Assembly (NCBI GenBank): GCA_013115125.1
Contig: JABANN010000443.1
Location: forward strand, 1-28,689
DNA length: 28,689 bases
Source of the DNA: Perkinsus olseni
Lineage: Eukaryota; Perkinsozoa; Perkinsida
Reading direction: 5' to 3'
The notes beneath the pieces are model-generated. The model was not told the origin of the DNA and did not search any database. It saw only the letters and a program-made list of their open reading frames with translations. The translations under genes were made by a program, and so were the position numbers. This document shows positions 1-9,023 of the stretch, piece after piece. Within the stretch, counting starts at the first letter, position 1. Each line of letters opens with the position of its first letter.

Positions 1-2079
1 ATCGTCACTCCTCTCGTTCACTACTGCATGGGTGGTTTGAAGATCGATACTACCGGTCGCGTCCTCGACAAGGAAGGCAAGCCCATCCGCGGTCTCTACG
101 CTGCCGGTGAGCTTATGGGAGGTGTCCACGGCAACAACCGTTTGGGTGGTAACTCTCTTCTTGACTGTGTCGTTTTTGGCCGTCTTACTGGTAAGGATCT
201 CTGCGAGAACGTCCTCGATCTCAACAACAAGTTGAACTTGAAGGACTTGAAGGCCGCTCCTGCGAAGACAGCGCCCGTTGCCAAGAAGACCGCTCCCGCC
301 CCTGCTCCCGTAGCTGCCCCCGCTCCCGTCTCGAACGGTTACACTATGGAGGAGGTTGCCAAGCACAACACTGACAGTGACTGCTGGGTTGTCCTCAATG
401 GCGAGGTTCTTGATGTCACCGAGTTCCTCCCCGAGCATCCTGGTGGAAAGCTTGCCATCATGACTTTCGCTGGTAAGGACGCCACTAAGGAGTTCAACAT
501 GATCCATCCCGCTGATGTTGTCGAGAAGTACGTGCCTGAGTCTATCCTCGGACCTGTTGTCGAGGCTTCCGCTGCTTCCGCTGCCCCTGCCGCCGCCGCT
601 GCTACTGCTGCCCCCACCAACGGTTACACCTTGGAGGAGGTTGCCAAGCACAACACCGATACCGACTGCTGGGTTGCCCTCAACGGTCAGGTCTTGGATG
701 TCACTGACTTCCTCCCTGAGCACCCCGGTGGAAAGCTCGCCATTATGACTTTCGCCGGCAAGGACGCCTCCAAGGAGTTCAACATGATCCACCCCGCTGA
801 TGTCGTTGAGAAGTACGTGCCTGAGTCTATCCTCGGACCTGTTGTTGAGGCCTCGGCTGCCGCCCCTGTCGCCGCTCCTGCTGCCGCTGCTCCCGCCAAT
901 GGCATCACCATGGAGGAGGTCGCTAAGCACACTAGCGAGACCGACTGCTGGGTTGTTGTGAACGGTCAGGTTTTGGACGTCACCGACTTCCTTCCTGAGC
1001 ATCCTGGTGGAAAGCTCGCCATCATGACTTTCGCTGGTAAGGATGCCTCTAAGGAGTTCAACATGATCCATCCCGCCGATGTGGTTGAGAAGTACGCCTC
1101 CGATGCCATCCTCGGACCTGTTGTTGAGGCCTCTGCGGTCGCCCCTGCTGGTGCCTCCAACAACTTGGCTCAGCCTCTCCTTAGTGACTACTCCGCCAAG
1201 GCTGCTCCTGCTCAGTGGTGGGGTGAGGAGCGCAACACTTGCGACATGCACGGCCCTCTTGGACCCTCTGTCTGGTCGTACTGCGCTGCTCTTTGCTACT
1301 TCGTCTGGATGTTCGTTCTCGAGACTTTGAAGACTATATTCACCGTCAAGAACTGGAAGAACATCTCCGACAAGTCTGGATTGACTCGCTCTGCTATCTT
1401 CATGATGGTCTTCGTCACGATCCATGCTTTGGGTAACATCCACTTATTCTTCGGCGCAATTCACTTCAATGCTTACGCCTACTTCCTCAACCATCCTTGC
1501 CCCTGGAGCACTCTTCTCCTCCCTGTGGAGATCTACCTCCTTGCCGCTGGTCTCTTGCACGTCACTGTCGCCACTGTCCGTACCTTCAAGTTCAAGAGCA
1601 TGAACAGCAGCGTCGACCAGCTTTGGTTGTTCTTGACTGGAAGCGTCCTCTTCGTGTTCCTTGTTGTCCATCTCATGCAGTTCCGCTTCGTAAGCGAGGC
1701 CGCCGCTCCTCAGTACTACTTCCGCTCCAAGTGGATGTACCCCTTCTACTGCAGCAGCGACGATACCTCTTGCCAGCTTGTCCACTTCAAGGATCTCTAC
1801 AAGATGGAGATGAAGTACTTCGAGAGTTTCGGCTGGGTTCTCTTCTACGAGGCCGGTGTCATTGCTTTCTGGTCTCATATGAAGGAGGGTATTCGCAAGG
1901 TCATTTCTACCTACGCTGGCATTCCCCGCAAGTACAAGTCTCAGGCTCAGTTCTTCGGTCAGCTCATGGCCTGGGTGCTTGGTCTCCTGTACTTCTCCTA
2001 CCCCTTGTTCAGCTACTTCGCTCCCATCAGGGACTGGGCCAAGTATGATGCTGCCATGCCCACTCCGGTCGAGATGTAA
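1..2079 (+). CDS. Fumarate reductase flavoprotein / triple cytochrome b5 / diheme cytochrome b fusion (5' partial)
   Basis: The reading frame is open from the first base, so the N-terminal FAD-binding part lies outside the window. Residues are counted from the Met at nt 28. HYCMGG (nt 19-36) and the segment with HGNNRLGGN (Arg38) match the C-terminal part of soluble fumarate reductases, including the expected substrate-binding His and Arg. Three cytochrome b5 domains follow at about 103-178, 199-274 and 292-367. Each has HPGG and a second heme His 23 residues later (H137/H160, H232/H255, H325/H348). Ala/Pro linkers join them. The C-terminal third (about 410-670) has about six hydrophobic helices with histidines H466, H511, H548 and H617, the pattern of type B SdhC/FrdC diheme anchors. 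Inferred role: a membrane quinol:fumarate reductase, or the reverse reaction, using b5 hemes instead of an iron-sulfur subunit. No intron is visible. Codons ending in A are rare, unlike the flanking genes, which suggests strong expression. Domain calls are firm; the reaction is inferred. Confidence 0.88.
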   Translation: MVTPLVHYCMGGLKIDTTGRVLDKEGKPIRGLYAAGELMGGVHGNNRLGGNSLLDCVVFGRLTGKDLCENVLDLNNKLNLKDLKAAPAKTAPVAKKTAPAPAPVAAPAPVSNGYTMEEVAKHNTDSDCWVVLNGEVLDVTEFLPEHPGGKLAIMTFAGKDATKEFNMIHPADVVEKYVPESILGPVVEASAASAAPAAAAATAAPTNGYTLEEVAKHNTDTDCWVALNGQVLDVTDFLPEHPGGKLAIMTFAGKDASKEFNMIHPADVVEKYVPESILGPVVEASAAAPVAAPAAAAPANGITMEEVAKHTSETDCWVVVNGQVLDVTDFLPEHPGGKLAIMTFAGKDASKEFNMIHPADVVEKYASDAILGPVVEASAVAPAGASNNLAQPLLSDYSAKAAPAQWWGEERNTCDMHGPLGPSVWSYCAALCYFVWMFVLETLKTIFTVKNWKNISDKSGLTRSAIFMMVFVTIHALGNIHLFFGAIHFNAYAYFLNHPCPWSTLLLPVEIYLLAAGLLHVTVATVRTFKFKSMNSSVDQLWLFLTGSVLFVFLVVHLMQFRFVSEAAAPQYYFRSKWMYPFYCSSDDTSCQLVHFKDLYKMEMKYFESFGWVLFYEAGVIAFWSHMKEGIRKVISTYAGIPRKYKSQAQFFGQLMAWVLGLLYFSYPLFSYFAPIRDWAKYDAAMPTPVEM

Positions 2080-3137
2080 ATATTTCTCTCGCGTTTGATG
2101 CGATGATATGTTCCTACTATTGATTTTCGTGATAGTAATATGGTGTCACCACCAACTTCAGTTGAGTGCTTTACGCTGGAGCCCCGACTTGCTTTGTCTG
2201 CGCGTCTTTCTTAGTTACTAGTACAACTGAAAGCAACTGTTCCGTAAGGGAATCAAAATGACCATTTGTTGTGTTGTTCATGAGGATCACCGTGCAGTAT
2301 AGTGCAGTACAGAAATTTATTGACATCGATTCATTTTCGCTCACATCAACGGACGGAACGGAACGTACAATATGAGAGAGGACAATGCGCGTCGTATGGC
2401 CGTCTATAATGGTGGTGTCCTTCAGATGATGAGCGTATAAACAAGGCCAAGTTGGGCCACAAAGCCGATTCTCTGGCTTCGATCAGATTGTGAATCGGAA
2501 TGCAATATTTGCGGGCTCTCGTGATCAGGCGCTAGAAATCAGAGAAAGGTTCGGTGTCTGTGAATTGGTTGATTAGAGTATTAGAATGGGAGGGTCAGAC
2601 GACGGCAGCAACAGCCGTGCCAAGACCCGACCCAGACTGGGAGCCTTCATTCGAGTCTCGATTCGGCTCCGTTCGAGTCTCTCACCCTCATCTATATCAC
2701 TCATTCGCTTCACACCGTGAGTCCTAGTTAAACACTAGTAGCTTTTCGTTCGTTCATCCTTCTCGTCTGGTGACCCACCACCAAATGATGACCATGGATG
2801 ACCAGACCCAATGCAGTGAGTGCCTTCAGAACGGGCAATTGCCAATAACCTCACAGCATCATGGACTTGTTGCTCATGTTGCTCATGCAGTGCACTGTTC
2901 ACTACGGCACCTTTCGAATAGTTTCCTATAACCGATTTCTTACTCATGCGTTGCTGCAGTTCAATACTCCGCTCCGCTTGCCGCGTGCTTTACTTGCTCT
3001 CTCTGAACAAGAGCTAGAGATCTCCAGCGCTTAGCAACCAGTTCTTATTATCAACGCGCGCGTCTAGTTTTTCTATTGGCTACGCACACGCTTAGGTTTC
3101 TAGACTACAGATTGTAGTTCATTTCCCAACCACTATC
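2080..3137. other. Intergenic region without a supported gene
   Basis: This region follows the stop of the fusion gene and precedes the first exon of the next plus-strand gene. The only modest open frame is a 70-codon minus-strand one at 2735-2947 (Gln/His-rich middle, no recognisable domain). I could not tie it to neighbouring exons. No RNA gene or repeat was seen. Confidence 0.4.
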
Positions 3138-4494
3138 ATGCTGCCCAATGATCTCATCGACGGGCAGCAGATTTTCGTCAACTTGGATGGATATTTGATG
3201 GTTGAGCATTTCAACACCTCAGACCTACTTTTAGATGATATTACCATGTTTAAAGTTAGCCGGTTGGCTGTTGGTGCCAAAGTCTAATTCCAACTTACTC
3301 ATTTCGATGTTGGAGCAATGCTGCCTGCTGATTCAGAGGAGTCATCAGCGGACTCAGATTCGGATGAGTCGTACGATGATGTAGAATATGTGAAGAGGAT
3401 ACCTGATGAAGTATCGGAGGAGAGGAAGTATATCAAAGGGGAATGGGTTATGGATGGTAGCTTCCTTATGGGCTGTATACTTGATGACACTTTCTATTAT
3501 GTTATTAATGGGGATGAAACATATATGAGAAAGAAGGACTTACGTGCTCCCGAATCTGATCCAGTCGTCGCCATGGATCTGCCTGGTCGTCTTTCTGACA
3601 TGAAATTGGCGGATGGTACTCTCTGTGCTGTTACATGGTCTAAGAAGGTTTACGCGCTCGAGCGTGATGGTACATGGAAGGTGATTCTCAACTCACCCCA
3701 TTTCCACGAATTTCAAGACTTAACCACCGGGCCCGATGGCCAGCTTTTAGTGCTACTCAGAAACGGAGATGACCTCGCGGTTATGCACGGGCAAAGGCTG
3801 GTTAAGACTGTCGAGAACGTTCGTCCTCACAAGTGTCGTTTCCTTCCCGGCTCTCGGGGGAATGTGGTCGTGGGGCTCTTCTTCGGTCCGCGTGAAAATC
3901 CAAGGGTTATGTTGAACTGCTTTGAGTTATCCTCGAGGATTCCACTCGCCAGGCACTTTCCATGGTACGAGATCGTCGGTTGTGGGTCTACGAATAGTAC
4001 ATCAGTGACCGTCTCCGACTGGGCTGTTGTAATTAGAGCTTCATCACCACTAGGAAGGGGCATGTATGCTACCATGGACGAGCTGGAGAACGCCAGGGAA
4101 GACGCTGAGAACGGCGTCCGTGTGGGGGAGCCGACTACCCGGTACAACTCTGCAATCGCTGTTGTCCAGCTCGTGCACACAACAAGTACCTATTGATGAT
4201 AAGACTCTTGCGTAATCGGAGATTATATCAGTGATTGCGACGGACAGCATCCCTGGTACTTCGTCGTGTTGCTGTTCACCGTCTGCAGTGTCTACTCAAG
4301 AAGGCTCAGTACTGATACGCTCGTCACTTCTTCGCTTTTGCCATGACCAAAATGTTATTGTGTTTTTAAGTTCGAATAGATACAGTACACCGATCGAGGT
4401 GGAACTCCCACCTCGACCGGAACCGTTCCGGGGATCGGCGATCGAGGACTGGGGAGGTCTATACAAAAGAATAGGGAGGCAGCATCTTCAGTAA
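3138..4494 (+). CDS. Three-exon gene of unknown function
   Basis: I do not recognise the family. Proposed exons are 3138-3273, 3316-4185 and 4232-4494. The introns are 42 nt (GTGCCA to GGAG) and 46 nt (GTACCT to TCAG). Both joins keep the frame, giving 1269 nt and 422 residues, and the second intron bypasses the TGA at 4194. The start ATG at 3138 is the first in the open frame. An alternative is an unspliced 292-residue protein from the ATG at 3318. The N-terminal region carries an acidic Ser/Asp/Glu run (about residues 47-65). The rest alternates short hydrophobic strands with turns, for example around VTWSKKVYALERDGTW, which resembles beta-propeller blades. That is a weak inference. There is no signal peptide and no membrane helix. 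The first acceptor is poor, so exon 1 is less certain than exons 2 and 3. Confidence 0.6.
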
Positions 4495-5801
4495 TAGAAC
4501 ATCCTCAATGAATGGCTACCTTTTATCGTCAGAAGAATTCATCTCGGAAGAGTGATATCCCTAGTGCTTCCTCGCCTTCTCCAGGCAGTCATGGTTTGAG
4601 TCTCAAACTTTGGGATCTGATGCTCGAGGCGATATTAGAGGTGGTTCATACTGCAACCACTGGGTGAAGTGGTGTCATGAAAGGACCGCATTCAACGCCT
4701 CTCGACATTCTAGACCCTTGTATGAAAGGGAGGGTACAGTTTTGCGTGGCTTATGATCTCAATCCAGCGTAGCCGTGAAATTCGTTTCTGAGTTTCCTTC
4801 ACTGGCGGGAGAGTGAACCACCCTGATCCGCAACGGGCCGAGGCTCGTCTGAGCTTCAACTATTTGGAGTTTACGCACAACTCACAGCGAGTCATTCGGT
4901 CGCGGGCAAGAGCACCTGGATGCTGAGAACGCAGAAATTCTGCAAACCTGGCGCACGTGCCGTCTCTTGATGACATTCCCACGGGCTTCGCGTGATCATC
5001 ATTCTCTCACGCATTCCACTGCCTAACTCTCAGAAAAACTCAAAATCGCCTATCTCTTGTATAGGAAGAATCATGCTGCATCATAAGCATCGGAATAGCT
5101 CGCCGTCAGCTGGAATATCCTTCTCAACGGCGAGAAGTCTTCGACGGGGTCTGACTCCTCTCTGCCGATAGTGAATGCACTCGCAGTCGTACCAACCTCA
5201 GGCCTACTCATCGTTAGTCCTAAGCCTCCCAAGAGCCGTGATCGGACTGTGCCGCTTCCGTCCAGATATCGTCAAGGGACTGCCGGAGTGCACAGGGAAA
5301 GATGAGGGAGATGTGACCGTCACTCCCTCACACCACCTGCAGGCAACCCACGAGTCTGTTCGTATCACTTCGTACCTAGCCAGTTACCTATTCGTTTCTG
5401 CACGCCCAAATCCCCGGTCGGGCGCTACTTTCCCAACAGCGGGAGCCACACCCTCCTCGCTAACATGCTTGACGGTCCGCAGCGATCCTTGACCAGGACG
5501 GCTACCGTTTGTACCAGTGGAAGCACTGAGAAGACATGTACCACTTTTCTCATCAGCACGAAGAGGCTCACGATCTACCTCGTTAGTCTCTTGAATACAT
5601 CTCTAGTCCCCCCGATCCGATGTATGGGCGCACTGGGCACACTCTCGGCTGCTGGAGGCGACTGTCGGCCTTCCGCTGGTTGTAGCTCGCCTGCAGAGCC
5701 TTTCTTGTTGTGAGAGGGGTGGGGTGTGATCTTCGGCGCGAAAGTCGCCTGATATCACCAGCAGGGTCACCGCGTAGAGCCGACGGAATCCGTATGCATC
5801 C
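4495..5801. other. Intergenic region, nothing recognised
   Basis: Open frames here (for example 5175-5492 and 5465-5713 on the plus strand) are short, of low-information composition and overlap in several frames. I found no domain, no paired splice sites that extend them, no RNA gene and no clear repeat. Confidence 0.4.
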
Positions 5802-6600
5802 CTACGAGTACGTGGCCCTAACACCTTTAGCCACTGCGTGCTGATGCACCCGGGGAATGCCACGAGCCAGTTCTCCAACATTCCACTAGATTATCGCAGG
5901 ATGACTTGATCCAGAGCAATCGACTAGAACTTGACCTGCTGCATTCTCGCGGCCTCGATCGCTTTCCTCTTGGTCTCGATCTTAGCCTTCGAGACCTCTG
6001 CAGCACGTAACAACCTGCAGCGATTAACCAGAGTCACTGAACCAGAGCCGCCGTCGGCGACGCTACGGTCCCCCAAAGCCATCACCTCTCTCCAACCGGC
6101 TCGACCTTTTCTCCTCCCTTATGGCCTCGCCTAGTATATATATTAGGTGCGAAGGTGCACGCCGCCTGACATGTCGTATTATAAAAGGTACGAGGAGCTC
6201 TTCTAAAATATGACCTTCATCTCAGCTTCGTGCTGGACTTGTCGCTGCTCTTTTCGACGTCTCACGTCCTCAGCCCAGGTATCCAAATCCTTCCGCGTGC
6301 GCGCCAGGGACCGGCTGCGGCGGTTGATGACGGGAGTGTGCCGAGCTCCCTCCTCCCTTCCGATGCGCTCTTTCTGATCAGCTATGGACGCTTCTCGAGC
6401 GGACAGTAATTTACTGGCGCGTGACGCAATAGACGGGAGGTCCGAGGCCATCCTTCTGGACCTGAGCTCCTCGGGTATGTCGCGCGCCACGATATTGCTC
6501 CATCCCACCTCGGGTCAACTTGTGGCCTCCCCGTCACTGTCCTCCGCAGCTCATGCTCGTACTCTCGAACCAGCCTGTCCCGATTGGCCTCACGAGTAGC
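5802..6600 (-). CDS. Candidate multi-exon coiled-coil protein
   Basis: Three minus-strand stretches read like one charged, helical protein. The first (about 6550-6600) contains ATREANRDRLVREYEHELRR. The second (6215-6508) is rich in Arg/Glu/Lys heptad-like sequence such as EDVRRRKEQRQVQHEAEMK. The third (5936-6085) contains EVSKAKIETKRKAIEAARMQ and joins to a terminal exon 5802-5885 through a 50-nt intron (5886-5935, GTCAAG to TCTAG) that keeps phase 0. The joins between the first two stretches (an apparent gap of about 29 nt) and between the second and third (about 130 nt, donor GTCATA) are less convincing, and a decayed gene is possible. The composition suggests a cytoskeletal or flagellar coiled coil, but no family was recognised. 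The exact start is unknown. Confidence 0.35.
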
Positions 6601-8290
6601 ACTAAACAACAACCAGTCAAAGACGGATAGTCAGCGATTGATCCCAGACACTTTCTCGGGAATTTCCTTGCGACAAAGAGAGACCTCCCCCCAGCAATGA
6701 CCGCTCGAGATACACCCAGCCTAGCGCTGCCATACTTAGAATCACGTCTTAATCCCCAGCAGGCCCGACGACGTACCTGTGCTCGTCGTGTAGCCTATGG
6801 ACCACCCTATCAACTTCGGCTCGGCTGCCTTGTCGGCCAAGCAAGCTGCTATTCATACCAGCATCACTACCACCACACACACTCGGAGTCTTCGCTCTGT
6901 TCGTGGGGGTGCAAGGGAGTATTGATGGAGGACCCTGAGGGCAACGCCACTCTCAAGCTGTTTGCGATTCTCAACGGGATCAGTCCCGGCCTCCGATACT
7001 CCTACACAGTGACGTCGAAGCGGGCTCCGCGAGGACCCCTCCACAGAGAGAGCGGCTCACCCCTCTCGCCAGGCCCAGTGAGCGATGTGGTGGCAAATCG
7101 TGAGAGCCGGTTGAGGTAGTGGACAATGACGCCCACTGGGGTCCACTCGAATGCCTGATGTACAGCAACACGGAATTTGCGACCGTACACTGGCGTCGAT
7201 CAGAGAACGTCAATGAGCCGGCAGATAGAAGTGCTAGCGTATCCCCATGACCTCCGTATCACTGATACAGAGATCATCATAATGCCGGAACAACTACAGC
7301 AGCATAAGGTTCGCTGAAAGGCGGCATCGATGTCTTGCCCCAATAAGGGCAAGATCTTCCTCATTTTTGGATGGACAGCAGGAAACCAGATTAGTGGAAC
7401 ACCCGTGCGCCCCCCTACCCCGCGAGCCCTGGTATAACCTTGAGGGCTGGTGGTGACCCTGGTCGCTCCTCGCGTAAAGGTTGGTACGCACCATCGTCCA
7501 AGTCGAGTAGTTTGGATACTTGCTGGGCTATTACTGATCGTAGCGGTGTGGTCGGCATTTAAAGCGGAACGGCTCCCTCTGAGATTGGCCCACATCGAGG
7601 ACCCTCCGAGGGTAGTATATCTCTCGCGAAAGCCCCTAACTTTTGGTGACACTGATTTTCAAAAATAAACCCAGCCACAGGTGCACAAAAGAGGTTTGGT
7701 AGGAAGAACGACCGAGCGTATTGGGTTGGACACCCCGGCGAGTCACAGCGGGCAGTAGCATGATCGGAGCAGCCTGCAGCGAGCAGCATTTGCGTCGGGG
7801 TAGTCCTGGTGCATGGCTCCTCACTAGCAGATAACCAACATCATTGATAGCAATTACAACCCCTAGTGATATCAAATTCTCATTCTTCATCCAAGCATTC
7901 GTCGGTATCATTTTCCCATCCACGCTCTGCTTTTTCGTTCCTGACTTGCAGCTTCCCCCGCCCAAAGTTCGGGCTCATTACCGATCACTTATGTAGTGTT
8001 TTCCTTTCGTTCACACGAGTACTCTTGGCAAAACTCTAAACCGTAATGAGTTGTATACCCCGCCCTAATGGAGGTTTAGTCAGCACAGTCATGTGCTCGA
8101 CTTCGAAGGTCCATCCTTCAACTGTAGCCTACTGTAGCATTCTACTAGGTCGGAAAATATCGTTTCTTTCATGTACCGTCGATCTACGAGCCCGCAGATT
8201 AGCAATCCCTCCGAAGGGCCTCTTTTCTTCCCACGATGACCTCTACTTTACCATGAAGTTGTATCCCACACAGACACTCTGCTGAGCACG
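6601..8290. other. Unresolved region, possibly degenerate
   Basis: Many overlapping open frames of 60-150 codons occur on both strands (for example 6697-7119 plus, 7200-7652 minus, 7636-7965 minus), but none has a domain or a consistent extension by short introns. The stretch may be old mobile DNA or non-coding; nothing here is firm enough to name. Confidence 0.3.
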
Positions 8291-8291
8291 A

Positions 8292-8536
8292 AGCCCAGCA
8301 CAGTCATCCACATCGAGCGTAGCACTCTCGCCACATTAACGACCTCTTAAAGTGATTGCGTCACACTTTCGAGGAGATACCAGTGGCGTTAGGATCCACA
8401 CAAGCTTGTCTCGCCTACTGAGCTGCAGCCCATTCACAACAGGTGCGAGGGCCCAGCTCAATCACAGCGAAGGGTACTCTAGCCACATTAACGACCCCAG
8501 TAAACGAGTAACGTCTCCGAGGAGATACCAGTGGCG
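8292..8536 (+). repeat. Degenerate direct repeat pair, about 150-bp spacing
   Basis: Two copies of a roughly 90-bp unit run about 8292-8388 and 8451-8536. Each starts with gcccagc, contains gccacattaacgacc (8330-8344 and 8482-8496) and ends with gaggagataccagtggcg (8371-8388 and 8519-8536). The middle parts differ in length and sequence. No gene is associated with them. Confidence 0.6.
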
Positions 8537-9023
8537 ATGATACAGTCGTTTCTGATGAGATTGACGCAGCCGGGCCGTTTGAAAGGGGACAGCTGTTGTG
8601 TCATAGCTAATGACCGCAGCACGCCGTTGAACAGCGCTAAACATGCCCGGTTCAATTGCAGTGGATCGCAGACCTCGCTGTGAGACTATCGCGGCGTTAA
8701 TTAGACCTCTTGTGAATTAGAGGACGGCTCCCAGGTGATGAAGACGATTCCGAGACCTAGTGGGACTCAAGAGAGGCACTCGGAATGCTGCGATATGAGA
8801 TGCTGCCACGTAGCGGGAAGAGGGAATCAGTTCCAAACTCGACGAAAACGGATGGTGTGATGAACTCAACGCGAGTGAGTATGATAACCGAAACAATATA
8901 CACTTATAACAACAAAGATCGTCCTACAGGCAGGCCGGGCATTAAGCCCTAGGTATGCGACCGCCAAGTAGGGAATGCAACTCGACCTATTTTGTATCTT
9001 GCACTGTTAACCCAAAGATTCGT
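8537..9023. other. Intergenic region downstream of the five-b5 gene
   Basis: This stretch lies beyond the stop codon of the minus-strand gene. It holds no supported coding region and no strong repeat. Confidence 0.4.

Noticed and set aside
1444-1878. Minus-strand frame of 144 codons opposite the anchor region
   Set aside because: It is antisense to a well-supported coding region with strong codon bias, which produces open shadows on the other strand.
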